Shown here one piece after another: positions 1 to 8,134 of a DNA stretch of 53,183 nt. How positions within the stretch are numbered: the stretch's first letter is position 1; each line of letters starts with the position of its first letter. The stretch comes from Enterobacter cancerogenus (lineage in GTDB: Bacteria; Pseudomonadota; Gammaproteobacteria; Enterobacterales; Enterobacteriaceae), in the NCBI GenBank assembly GCA_000773965.1, contig JRUP01000005.1, forward strand, positions 1 to 53,183. The letters are read 5' to 3'. A model generated the notes under the pieces. It was not told where the DNA came from, made no database searches, and saw only the letters and a list, made by a program, of their open reading frames with translations. The translations under genes and the position numbers were made by a program.

Positions 1-20
1 TGAACCCTGAACCCTGAACC
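1..20. repeat. Short tandem repeat of the heptamer TGAACCC
   Basis: The first 20 bases are two full copies and one partial copy of TGAACCC. The array is cut by the window edge, so its true length is unknown. It lies upstream of the pantocin genes and has no gene on it. Its role is unknown. Confidence 0.6.
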
Positions 21-333
21 GTGGTGTCATAAGTTTACCCATTAAGTAAGCATTCTAACTTTTTCCTAATGTTACTAATGAGCGTTTTTCAAGTTGCACT
101 TTTTAAGCACATGTTAATAAAATGCTGATAAAAGCATCATCAGCATAATCTTAACTCCGGATTTTTCCCGCAAAGCCAGAGAGTTATTCTTTTAAGATTT
201 TAAATTAACAAAGAGTATGGGTTTTTACCGCTAGGGTTATTGACGAGTAAATCATTAATGTTGTTTATTGGAGTGGTATCGATACACAAACACAACTTTA
301 CAAACCTAACTGAACAAGCAAGAGGGTATCACT
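21..333. other. AT-rich non-coding region upstream of paaP
   Basis: No convincing gene is visible. It contains a small hairpin near 122-146 (ATGCTGAT paired with ATCAGCAT). A possible promoter for paaP has TTGACG at 240-245 and a poor -10 (GTTTAT) 17 bases on. The mutS reading frame expected to the left of the island is not found here, so the left junction lies outside the window. Confidence 0.5.
240..268 (+). promoter_or_regulatory. Possible promoter of the pantocin A operon
   Basis: TTGACG matches five of six bases of a sigma-70 -35 box. The matching -10 (GTTTAT, 263-268) has only three of six. It is the best candidate in the 300 bases before paaP, but the call is weak. Confidence 0.3.
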
Positions 334-426
334 ATGATCAAGTTCTCTACTCTGTCTCAGCGCATTTCTGCTATCACTGAAGAAAATGCTATGTATACCA
401 AAGGTCAGGTTATCGTCCTTAGCTGA
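334..426 (+). CDS. paaP: Pantocin A precursor peptide PaaP (30 aa)
   Basis: This small gene encodes a 30-residue peptide beginning MIKFSTLSQR and ending GQVIVLS. Residues 16-18 are Glu-Glu-Asn, the tripeptide from which the bicyclic antibiotic pantocin A is made. In the known pathway the flanking residues act as leader and follower and are removed. An AGAGGG ribosome binding site sits 7 bases before the ATG. The gene is followed by a strong hairpin and then by paaA, paaB and paaC, the same order as in the Pantoea agglomerans pantocin A cluster. Recognition is from memory of the PaaP sequence and its EEN core, supported by all three downstream partners. Confidence 0.93.
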   Translation: MIKFSTLSQRISAITEENAMYTKGQVIVLS

Positions 427-438
427 TAACGTATGACA

Positions 439-472
439 AAGGCCGCATCTCGTATGCGGCCTTACTTTTTTT
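439..472 (+). terminator. Hairpin and T-tract between precursor and enzymes (attenuator)
   Basis: A 10-bp perfect stem (AAGGCCGCAT / ATGCGGCCTT) with a CTCGT loop is followed by a run of seven T at 466-472. It has the form of an intrinsic terminator placed directly after paaP. The ribosome binding site of paaA (GGAGGA, 473-478) begins at the end of the T run. Partial termination here would give more precursor message than enzyme message, a usual arrangement in RiPP clusters. That function is inferred. Confidence 0.85.
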
Positions 473-482
473 GGAGGACACG

Positions 483-1601
483 ATGTCACTAACGAATGTT
501 AAACCCCTCATTAAAGAATCTCATCACATCATCCTCGCAGATGATGGAGATATTTGTATTGGAGAAATTCCGGGAGTATCTCAGGTCATTAATGATCCTC
601 CTTCCTGGGTAAGACCAGCTCTTGCCAAAATGGATGGCAAAAGGACAGTTCCCCGGATTTTTAAAGAACTGGTTAGTGAGGGGGTAGAGATTGAAAGTGA
701 ACATCTGGAAGGACTGGTTGCGGGCTTGGCGGAAAGGAAGCTCCTTCAGGACAACTCCTTCTTCTCAAAAGTGCTGTCTGGTGAGGAAGTAGAAAGGTAC
801 AACAGGCAAATCCTTCAGTTCTCACTGATCGATGCTGATAACCAACATCCTTTCGTGTATCAGGAACGGCTAAAGCAAAGTAAGGTAGCCATCTTCGGGA
901 TGGGAGGATGGGGCACATGGTGTGCACTTCAACTGGCTATGTCAGGTATAGGCACCTTAAGACTCATTGATGGGGATGATGTCGAGTTGTCAAACATCAA
1001 CCGGCAGGTGTTGTATCGCACAGATGATGTAGGCAAGAACAAAGTTGATGCGGCCAAAGATACGATCCTTGCCTATAACGAAAACGTGAATGTGGAGACA
1101 TTCTTTGAGTTCGCTTCTCCCGACAGAACAAGACTTGAAGAACTCATTGGTGACAGCACCTTCATCATCCTTGCTTGGGCAGCACTGGGTTACTATCGTA
1201 AGGACACGGCTGAAGAAACCATCCATAGCATAGCTAAAGACAAAGCCATCCCTGTTATTGAGCTGGGTGGTGATCCTTTAGAGATCTCCGTTGGTCCCAT
1301 CTACCTCAATGATGGTGTTCACAGCGGGTTCGATGAAATTAAGAACTCTGTTAAGGATAAGTATTACGATAGCAATTCAGACATTAGAAAGTTTCAGGAA
1401 GCCCGTCTGAAGCACTCGTTCATAGATGGTGATAGAAAGGTAAATGCCTGGCAAAGTGCTCCCTCACTATCAATCATGGCTGGTATCGTTACAGATCAGG
1501 TTGTCAAAACCATAACTGGTTACGACAAACCACACCTTGTAGGTAAAAAATTCATTCTTTCATTGCAAGATTTCAAGTCCCGCGAAGAAGAGATTTTTTA
1601 A
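483..1601 (+). CDS. paaA: PaaA, ThiF/E1-like enzyme of pantocin A maturation
   Basis: A 372-residue adenylating enzyme of the ThiF/MoeB/MccB fold. The start is the ATG at 483, preceded by GGAGGA, rather than the TTG at 471. Residues 1 to about 90 resemble a PqqD-type winged-helix RiPP recognition element that would bind the PaaP leader. The nucleotide site GMGGWGTW follows, then a DGDDVELSNINRQ stretch typical of the family. No paired CxxC zinc motif is seen. In published work PaaA activates glutamate side chains of PaaP and builds the bicyclic core from Glu16 and Glu17; I rely on memory for this. Its stop codon abuts the paaB start, so the genes are probably co-translated. Confidence 0.93.
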   Translation: MSLTNVKPLIKESHHIILADDGDICIGEIPGVSQVINDPPSWVRPALAKMDGKRTVPRIFKELVSEGVEIESEHLEGLVAGLAERKLLQDNSFFSKVLSGEEVERYNRQILQFSLIDADNQHPFVYQERLKQSKVAIFGMGGWGTWCALQLAMSGIGTLRLIDGDDVELSNINRQVLYRTDDVGKNKVDAAKDTILAYNENVNVETFFEFASPDRTRLEELIGDSTFIILAWAALGYYRKDTAEETIHSIAKDKAIPVIELGGDPLEISVGPIYLNDGVHSGFDEIKNSVKDKYYDSNSDIRKFQEARLKHSFIDGDRKVNAWQSAPSLSIMAGIVTDQVVKTITGYDKPHLVGKKFILSLQDFKSREEEIF

Positions 1602-2279
1602 ATGAGCATTGATAGTATTGCCTTTAACGACAAAGGGTATCTTACCAAAAACATACAATCTCAATTCGCTTCAAAAATTTATGACATTATGGAGTCGTCA
1701 CAGGATTCATCAGAGGAGTCCTGGACTTACATATACAAAAATTCCTTAGAACAAAAAGATCTCTCATTCTTGACTCCAGCAGATGAGATTGAAAAGAGTT
1801 TCAATTCTTGTTTTGCGGATTTTTGTGATAATAAATTCAGTTTCTTCTTCAGAAGACTCTCCAATGAAGTGAAAGATAATGTTGCTTCAAGTGAAGCTTC
1901 AACAATTGCTTATAACTTTTGTAATTCCGATGAGTTTAAAGATCTGATTACAAGCTTAACCGGAAGGAAGATAGGTAATACCGACCTTTTCTATATCAAT
2001 CGATTCGATAAAGGCCATTTTCTCAACACCCATACAGATTCAGGAAACAATGTCGGGGTAGCCTTGAATATTACTCAAAACTGGGACCCGAACTTTGGTG
2101 GTTTAACACATATACTTGATCAGGATAGAAAGAAGGTTGTTGATACATTGACACCAGGTTTTGCGGAGTTGTTTCTTTTTGATACATCAGAGAAACAGGT
2201 TCCTCATTTCGTATCGATGGTGACAGCTAATCAGAAAAGCAGGCGGATGTCTGTTATAGCAAGGTATGGGAAGGCTTAG
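1602..2279 (+). CDS. paaB: PaaB, Fe(II)/2-oxoglutarate oxygenase of the pantocin A cluster
   Basis: A 225-residue protein with a C-terminal double-stranded beta-helix typical of 2-oxoglutarate-dependent oxygenases. The metal ligands are His144-x-Asp146 and His202, and Arg214 or Arg215 is placed to bind 2-oxoglutarate. It resembles the prolyl-hydroxylase-like group. The ATG follows the paaA stop codon with no gap. In the pantocin A pathway PaaB is the proposed oxidising enzyme acting after PaaA. The first 100 residues carry no motif I recognise. Confidence 0.9.
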   Translation: MSIDSIAFNDKGYLTKNIQSQFASKIYDIMESSQDSSEESWTYIYKNSLEQKDLSFLTPADEIEKSFNSCFADFCDNKFSFFFRRLSNEVKDNVASSEASTIAYNFCNSDEFKDLITSLTGRKIGNTDLFYINRFDKGHFLNTHTDSGNNVGVALNITQNWDPNFGGLTHILDQDRKKVVDTLTPGFAELFLFDTSEKQVPHFVSMVTANQKSRRMSVIARYGKA

Positions 2280-2283
2280 ATTA

Positions 2284-3174
2284 ATGACTAAAAGTTCTTT
2301 ATGGCTTACGATGTTAATGGCTTTAATATGGGGTACTTCATTTCCTGTTTCAAAAATTGCGATCAATGTGATAGGGCCTTATGCATTCCGAATGGCGGGG
2401 TCGCTTGTTTCATGTGGTATTATCTTTTTCATATTCAACAAAAGTATCCGTGAAAGCCTTAAGACACTTAATTTTGATGAATTTTTAAGAATTGCAATAA
2501 TTGCGGTGCCAAATGTTTTCCTGGTTCCAACACTCAATAGCATCGCTCTTCACTTTACCTCAGTTACGAATGCGACGATCCTCGTTTACACCATGCCTTG
2601 CTTTACCTCGATTATCCTCATGTGCTTAGCAAGAAAACTGAACTTACTCTCTCTGTTCTCGCTGCTGCTCTGCTTTTCGGGGATTTTCTTGATACTCAAA
2701 GAAGTCCATGTTGGGTTGGGTGAGGTTGTAATTCTGTGTAGTGCCATTTTCTGGGCTATGGGAGCTGTCGTTTCTCAAAAGATAGTGACTGTCACTCCAT
2801 TTAAGGCGAGATTATTCTGGCAGATATCGGTTTCAACTATTCTGGTTTCCATTACTTATCCTTTCTTTCAATCAGGTCCATTGCTTCAACCTCTTGTTAC
2901 CGCTTTCACTAATACCGAGTGTCTTCTTTGTGTTCTCTATCTCGGTATTGTAGGTAATGCACTGGTATACTTCATCTGGTTTTATCTCATTCAGAACGAG
3001 AGTGCAGAATTTGCAAGCTATGCGACTCTGCTTTCACCAGTAATAACCGTAATTATTGCTTCGACATTTCTCAATGAACAACCCTCAAGCAAGCAAGTGA
3101 TTGGTTTTAGCATGATATTAATGAGTGCCTTGTTAGTGAACTTAATAAAACCATACTTTCTTAAGAATAAGTAG
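2284..3174 (+). CDS. paaC: PaaC, EamA/DMT-family membrane protein (pantocin A export or immunity)
   Basis: A hydrophobic protein of 296 residues with about ten membrane segments in two similar halves, as in the EamA drug/metabolite transporter family. The family-type start 'MALIWGTSFPVSKIAI' is clear. Two starts are possible: ATG 2266, overlapping the end of paaB, and ATG 2284, which has GGGAAGG nine bases upstream; I chose the latter. In the P. agglomerans cluster the third gene gives self-resistance, probably by export. It is the last gene of the cluster. Confidence 0.88.
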   Translation: MTKSSLWLTMLMALIWGTSFPVSKIAINVIGPYAFRMAGSLVSCGIIFFIFNKSIRESLKTLNFDEFLRIAIIAVPNVFLVPTLNSIALHFTSVTNATILVYTMPCFTSIILMCLARKLNLLSLFSLLLCFSGIFLILKEVHVGLGEVVILCSAIFWAMGAVVSQKIVTVTPFKARLFWQISVSTILVSITYPFFQSGPLLQPLVTAFTNTECLLCVLYLGIVGNALVYFIWFYLIQNESAEFASYATLLSPVITVIIASTFLNEQPSSKQVIGFSMILMSALLVNLIKPYFLKNK

Positions 3175-3291
3175 CTTGGGTTTTATGTGGATATTTTAAG
3201 AATCAACTGAACACAGGTTTGGAACTAACTTGTTAGATGAATGTTTTTAGCAATGAAAAGTTTGAAGTTAGTGGATGTTTAAAAATATAAA

Positions 3292-3321
3292 TTGGTGTTT
3301 TTTAGATTTTTTTATTATAAT
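3292..3321 (+). promoter_or_regulatory. Possible promoter of the PARIS-like operon
   Basis: A perfect TATAAT lies at 3316-3321, about 40 bases before the ATPase start. The only -35 candidate is TTGGTG at 3292, with an 18-base spacer and three matches. The surrounding sequence is very AT-rich. Confidence 0.4.
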
Positions 3322-3363
3322 GTGTTTTCCTTAAAATGACTTCAACTCAAAAGTTCAAATAAA

Positions 3364-4923
3364 ATGAAAAATTACACTTTAGAAGAGTTTTCTATAAATG
3401 GTCTTAACGATGATTCAAATGTAAATCTAAAGTTCGCTGACAACTTGAAAATAATTGTTTCAGAAAATGGTTATGGTAAGACAACTATAATAACTATTTT
3501 ATATTATTTTTTAAAGAAAGACAGGAAGCTTAAAAAATTTAACTTCGACAGTTTAAATATAAAGTTTAATGGTAAAGATAGTATTATTTATCCAAAGTCT
3601 ATTGCTGTATTATTATTTGAAAGTAACTTTGTTAGCTCATTCCAATACATAGCTGAAATTTTCGACGATAAAAAAATAGCCAATAAAAATAGCAGGGAAA
3701 TGGGTTTAAAAAAAATTAATTCATTTTATATAATGCTAATGATATTCTTCATGGTTAACTCAGATAGTGAATCGAAAATCAGCGCTGAGGAAATAAGTAG
3801 AATTTCACTTTATTTAGGAGTTGAGGAGAAATCAGTTTTTTCTATCATTAACATGATGAGGAAATTTGTAGGCGATTATGACTACATGTATGATTTTGAA
3901 AATGTTGGTGTGGATTTTTTTGAACTTTATCAAGGTGTTGAAAGGATTTATAGCGATATATATCACGAGCATGAAACGAAATATTCACTTCAACCTTTTG
4001 TAAAGAGATTACAATTTTTATTAGATAGTATTAATGAGTTAGGGCACAAGGAATTTATTTATTTACCTACTTACAGGCTTGTTGAAAGTAGCATTAGTTC
4101 ATTTAGACAGAACGAAAGTGATGATTATTACTTTGATCATTCTGATCAGGCCCAAGAGTTCTTTAAAGAGAGTGCTTTAATTCAATTTGGTGTTCAAGAC
4201 ATCAAAGATGTTTGGAGCGAAATTTCTGGCAGAATAAGAAGGACAACCACGCAGGATTTTCTAAAATCATCTGGCTCTTTGCTAAAAAACATCCTCAGTA
4301 ATAAAACGGTTGATGAAAAAAACATAGAGGAATTGTTATGCAATAAGGAGTCCATATTAAAAATATTATCCCGAATAGATCCTAGTACAATTGACAAAAA
4401 ATCCAAGAAAAATCTACTTAATATTCTCGAAAAAAAAGAATTCAATATTGATTACAATAATAATGCTCTTTTTTATATCCTTGAAAACATGGTCGCGATT
4501 TACAATAACCAAAAGCATTTAGATGTAACCATTAATAAGTATAAGACGGCTGTGAATGAGTTTTTTAAAAATAAGAAGGTTATATATAACGAAATAACTT
4601 CAGAGATATATGTTGAAAAAGTAATTGGTCGAAAAAGGATTGATATAGAGAATCTTTCATCCGGAGAAAAACAAATTCTTTCCCTGTTTACTAAAATATA
4701 CCTTTCTGAAGTAAATGATGTGGAAAGAAAATACTGGATCTTTTTTGATGAACCTGAAATATCTTTGTCGATTGAGTGGCAGCAGATTCTTCTCCCTACA
4801 ATCCTTGCTTCCGAGCGATGCGAGTTTTTAATAGCTGCTACTCATTCTCCATTTATTTTTAAAAATAATTTAAAAAGTTATACTAGCGACCTTTCTCTCG
4901 AAGTCACGGAGTTCATTAAATGA
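3364..4923 (+). CDS. AriA-type AAA ATPase of a PARIS-like anti-phage system
   Basis: A 519-residue ABC/OLD-like ATPase. The Walker A motif SENGYGKT is at residues 33-40, the signature-like LSSGEKQ at 431-437, Walker B IFFDEPE at about 459-465, and a switch histidine in AATHSP at 494. The middle part is probably coiled coil and helical. It overlaps the next gene, which encodes a DUF4435 protein, by four bases (ATGA). An AAA ATPase followed by DUF4435 is the signature of PARIS, where AriA senses phage anti-restriction proteins and releases the AriB nuclease. No strong ribosome binding site is visible before the ATG. Base composition is much more AT-rich than the core genes. It could belong to a sister group of PARIS rather than PARIS proper. 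Confidence 0.85.
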   Translation: MKNYTLEEFSINGLNDDSNVNLKFADNLKIIVSENGYGKTTIITILYYFLKKDRKLKKFNFDSLNIKFNGKDSIIYPKSIAVLLFESNFVSSFQYIAEIFDDKKIANKNSREMGLKKINSFYIMLMIFFMVNSDSESKISAEEISRISLYLGVEEKSVFSIINMMRKFVGDYDYMYDFENVGVDFFELYQGVERIYSDIYHEHETKYSLQPFVKRLQFLLDSINELGHKEFIYLPTYRLVESSISSFRQNESDDYYFDHSDQAQEFFKESALIQFGVQDIKDVWSEISGRIRRTTTQDFLKSSGSLLKNILSNKTVDEKNIEELLCNKESILKILSRIDPSTIDKKSKKNLLNILEKKEFNIDYNNNALFYILENMVAIYNNQKHLDVTINKYKTAVNEFFKNKKVIYNEITSEIYVEKVIGRKRIDIENLSSGEKQILSLFTKIYLSEVNDVERKYWIFFDEPEISLSIEWQQILLPTILASERCEFLIAATHSPFIFKNNLKSYTSDLSLEVTEFIK

Positions 4924-5963
4924 TGGATTTTCATAATATGAACCGTGTTGAAGCTATGGATTTAATGACACAAGATGAGTCAGTAGTATTCAGAGAGTAT
5001 TTGAAGAAGGTTGGTAAATCTAATAATATGCTAATTTTATTATTAGAAGGTCAGGATGATCTTGATTATTATCAGTCCATTTTCAATGCTAATTTAGGGT
5101 TGCATAATGATGTTTGGATAGAATTAGTTTGCCATGGAAGAGATAATGTCATTAAATTAATAGATGACATTAGCACTCATACTATGAAAGAATATAGAGA
5201 TGGCTTCTATTATGGCTTTATTGATAAAGATTATCATGAGGTCGATGAGAATGATAATCAAGAAAGAATTTATATTACTCCTACTTATTCAATAGAAAAT
5301 TTTTACGTGAGTTTGTCGTTCTTTAAGAAAGTTTTATCCAGAAAGTTTTATTTGACTGCTAATGATGAGGTTAACAAAGACTTTGAAACGTGCTGCGATA
5401 ATTTTGTTGCACGAATAGAAGAGTTTATTCAAGGCATAAAAGAGTTGGATGTTTATTTAAGATGTAATAGGCTAATGTATAAGAACAATAATGACAATAT
5501 AAGAATTAATGCTAGGGATATTAAACTGGATGATCTATTTAGCATTAGTTTAGATACAGTTGTAGTAAAAAGTGATGCTTTGACAGTACTTGCTAAAGAA
5601 ATTGAAGATTTCGATAGTAATGCACTTGCTTCTTCATATGAATATTATGAAGGGAAATCGAATATCGAACTTTCTAAAGTGATACGTGGAAAGTTTATGT
5701 TTTATTTTATACATAAATACTTGTTTAGGCTTAAAGAAGATAATCGAAAAAAAAGCCCATGCTTATTCATTGATTCCTATGCACTCTCAAAAAGGACTGA
5801 TGATACGAAACGTATTTTTAATAAAACAAAAATATCAGTATATAAAGACCATGAAGATATTCTTTCAGACTTGTGTCAGTTTGCTGATATTCCTTCATGT
5901 TTAATTAGTTTCTTGTCAAGAATTAGGAGTGTTTTTTTTGGAGGGGCATTTATTTCTCCTTGA
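4920..5963 (+). CDS. AriB-type DUF4435/TOPRIM effector of a PARIS-like system
   Basis: A 347-residue protein. The N-terminal half has the TOPRIM pattern of DUF4435: LLLEGQDD with the acidic Glu43, FIDKDYH with Asp102 and Asp104, then YSIENF at 123-128. In the studied PARIS systems this protein is the effector and cuts a host tRNA once released from AriA. The ATG overlaps the ATPase stop codon as ATGA, which suggests translational coupling and a fixed ratio of the two products. The C-terminal half has no motif I can name. The assignment rests on the gene pair as well as the TOPRIM residues. Confidence 0.85.
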   Translation: MMDFHNMNRVEAMDLMTQDESVVFREYLKKVGKSNNMLILLLEGQDDLDYYQSIFNANLGLHNDVWIELVCHGRDNVIKLIDDISTHTMKEYRDGFYYGFIDKDYHEVDENDNQERIYITPTYSIENFYVSLSFFKKVLSRKFYLTANDEVNKDFETCCDNFVARIEEFIQGIKELDVYLRCNRLMYKNNNDNIRINARDIKLDDLFSISLDTVVVKSDALTVLAKEIEDFDSNALASSYEYYEGKSNIELSKVIRGKFMFYFIHKYLFRLKEDNRKKSPCLFIDSYALSKRTDDTKRIFNKTKISVYKDHEDILSDLCQFADIPSCLISFLSRIRSVFFGGAFISP

Positions 5964-6031
5964 CTCTTAATTTATTTAAATTTTTTTAAAGGAAATGGTT
6001 ATAAGTCATTAGTTTCTTTATATTATTAATC

Positions 6032-6067
6032 ATAAAAAACTGGAGTATCATCTCCTGTACTCCAGTT
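6032..6067 (-). terminator. Intrinsic terminator of the minus-strand membrane gene
   Basis: A 10-bp stem (AACTGGAGTA / TACTCCAGTT) with a T run on the minus strand lies directly after the stop codon at 6077. Confidence 0.8.
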
Positions 6068-6076
6068 CAATATTGA

Positions 6077-6661
6077 TTAAGCCCTTTGGATTATTTGGTC
6101 AAAAATATGCATCCATCGCTTAAGTTGCAGTTCCGTATCACGGATACCTTCCTGTGAGTTGAAGTCACCCTTTTGAGGAAAGAACATCACTCGCCATTCT
6201 GGATAATGAACATCGTCTACTGCGATGTAAAAGCCCGATTCTCTGAAGTCGTGGGTGCGGTCAAGTTCTCTATCCAAGCCTGTTCTTTGCCTTGTGGTAG
6301 ACAAGTTGTATCGCCACTCCTTGACCGCAGAGAAGGGATAGGTCTTCTGTTTATTCTCTTCCTTGAGATGGATAAGTCCTCTTTGCTGGTCGAGCTTCAT
6401 AAAAGTGGAACCAAATTCATGGCTCCACATCCCGTCCTGCTCGCCAAAATGGTCCCTGGTGCTGGCATTCCACTTTTTGATGCGGAATTTTTTATAAGCA
6501 AACATCAAAAGCATGATGCTTACGAAAACCCAAATAATAGCGAGTTGCACTAATCCTCTCATACCCAAGAAGTAGAAGATGACAATTGGAAGTGCGATAG
6601 CAATCCATACTCGTTTCATCATCAGGAAATTAGGCTGCTTAACTTCAGTCATTGTTGTCAT
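6077..6661 (-). CDS. Hypothetical two-helix membrane protein next to mobilisation genes
   Basis: The product has two close hydrophobic helices near its N-terminus (starting 'RVWIAIALPIVIFYFLG'), followed by a soluble domain of about 130 residues rich in charged and aromatic residues. The frame is open from a GTG at 6700. I prefer the ATG at 6661 because a GGATGG stretch precedes it, but either start is possible. It has its own terminator. It sits downstream of the relaxase genes on the same strand, so a link to mobilisation or plasmid maintenance is possible. I do not recognise its family with certainty; it may be a DUF4755-type protein. Confidence 0.7.
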   Translation of the reverse strand: MTTMTEVKQPNFLMMKRVWIAIALPIVIFYFLGMRGLVQLAIIWVFVSIMLLMFAYKKFRIKKWNASTRDHFGEQDGMWSHEFGSTFMKLDQQRGLIHLKEENKQKTYPFSAVKEWRYNLSTTRQRTGLDRELDRTHDFRESGFYIAVDDVHYPEWRVMFFPQKGDFNSQEGIRDTELQLKRWMHIFDQIIQRA

Positions 6662-6700
6662 AGAACCATCCGGTATTGTTTCGTTGTATTCAAATCGCAC

Positions 6701-6967
6701 TTATCCATCAGCAAATTTTGCCGATAAATCAGTGAGCTACATCGCTTCTTTTGAAGTTACATTACGGCCTGGAATGAGAGTCTAGCAAATCATTTGTACC
6801 GATCGATAAGATCTTTTTGATAGTCAAAAACTATCATATGTTTAAAATTGATCTGTAAAAACGATCGATCGATATTTCCTATCAATATGATTATTAATAA
6901 GAATATTTAGCACATTTGACTTAATGAACGGTTTTAAACCACTGATAACTAGCAGGTTTTGAACTCA
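6701..6967. other. AT-rich non-coding stretch with palindromes between the mobilisation genes
   Basis: No gene is seen. It holds an inverted repeat (GATAGT-caaaa-ACTATC, about 6819-6835) and two GATCGAT-rich palindromic blocks near 6801-6813 and 6862-6873. Such features are found in plasmid origins and in promoter regions. The sequence alone does not decide between them. Confidence 0.4.
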
Positions 6968-8134
6968 TTAGATAGAAAGTTTTTTTTGCTCTGTGGCGAT
7001 TTCTTTGATGACAGCGAGAGATTTTGTTTCATGATTGCTTTGGTAGGGAGTAACAAAGTGGAAGGGTTTCATCTTGATTGACGGCTTAAGAAGGCTCAGA
7101 CCCGTTGCTTTTAAGGCTTGGATAATCAGCTTTAGGTAGGGCACCCAAAGTAGCCAGCGAACCTTGTCCTTCTGTTCAGTATTCATCTCCTCAATGTGTG
7201 GGATAGCGGGGGAGTGGAACATAGGCTCGTCGTTTATGTTAGCCACTTTTTCAATTGCTTCTGACTCCTCCTCAGGCAACCCTGTATCATCTATCACCTG
7301 AGGCTCGACAGCAGAGGTGAGGGTAACCTTCTGGCTGAGACTCGACCATGAGTAGGCTTTACCTAACTGAGATGCTTTGAATGCGATTCCTGCATACTCA
7401 AATGAAAAACCATTCATTTTACCCGTGGAAGCAATGCTCGCATTGGCTGTTATATTTTGCTTACCGAGTTCATAGATGAAATCGTCAATGGTGAGGGCGC
7501 CATAGAAGCTGAGCACCGCCTCAATTGCTTCCTGGATGATTTTCTTTGGAGCTTTATTGCCTGTCCTTGCTTCCATCATTTGTTCATTCCTACCAGTTTT
7601 CCTGACTTTGGGTGCTGAAGAAGGAGATGGACCTTTGGTTAGTGTGAGCAGATGATCCCGCTCAAGCTCTTGAATGATTCTGGTGCTGATGAGGTTTTCA
7701 TTCCTACCGAGGTAAAGCTGGCCATCAGGTATACGGATGCGGGAAGCAATAATGTGTATGTGCTGGCCGGCCTCGTCGTCATGCAGGACATAACAGCGGA
7801 GATGAGTATTACTAAATCCCATGCGCTTCATATAGTCGTCAGCTATTGCTACCCATTCCTGCTTAGTCAAAATCTCACCGGCTTGGAGCCGAAGGGAGTT
7901 GTGCCAGACAGGTTTCTGCACATCTGGGCGGAGCTTCTTTGTTCGCATGAACTCATCAGTCACCTCATCCACAGATAAGCCAATCATGTTACCGCCGATT
8001 ATCATGGGAGCTGTCTTGTGATGAGGTGCTGGGGCAAGTGCATATGAGACGACACCTTTGAAGCACTTACCCCTGCGTATTTTTTGCATTCCTTTCACGA
8101 GCAGAGCATCACTTATCGAGTGAGAGCAGGGCAT
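6968..8134 (-). CDS. MobA-type relaxase (mobilisation nuclease)
   Basis: A 388-residue relaxase of the MobA/VirD2 (MOBP-like) kind. A tyrosine in KGVVSYAL (residue 31) is the probable nicking residue. The motif PVWHNSLRLQAGE follows, and then the metal-binding HDDEAGQHIHII with His118, His125 and His127. The rest has no helicase or primase signature. It would nick a transfer origin and allow mobilisation by a helper conjugation system. The ATG at 8134 overlaps the mobC-like gene by 26 bases; an inner ATG at 8089 gives the more usual relaxase N-terminus (MQKIRRG). No other transfer genes are in the window. Confidence 0.85.
   Translation of the reverse strand: MPCSHSISDALLVKGMQKIRRGKCFKGVVSYALAPAPHHKTAPMIIGGNMIGLSVDEVTDEFMRTKKLRPDVQKPVWHNSLRLQAGEILTKQEWVAIADDYMKRMGFSNTHLRCYVLHDDEAGQHIHIIASRIRIPDGQLYLGRNENLISTRIIQELERDHLLTLTKGPSPSSAPKVRKTGRNEQMMEARTGNKAPKKIIQEAIEAVLSFYGALTIDDFIYELGKQNITANASIASTGKMNGFSFEYAGIAFKASQLGKAYSWSSLSQKVTLTSAVEPQVIDDTGLPEEESEAIEKVANINDEPMFHSPAIPHIEEMNTEQKDKVRWLLWVPYLKLIIQALKATGLSLLKPSIKMKPFHFVTPYQSNHETKSLAVIKEIATEQKKLSI

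Noticed and set aside
483..1601. paaA as a microcin C MccB gene
   Set aside because: The precursor carries the pantocin EEN core rather than a short MccA heptapeptide, and the 2-oxoglutarate oxygenase and EamA partners fit pantocin A.
6173..6785. Plus-strand open frames opposite the membrane protein gene
   Set aside because: They mirror the minus-strand gene, which has its own terminator and membrane helices.
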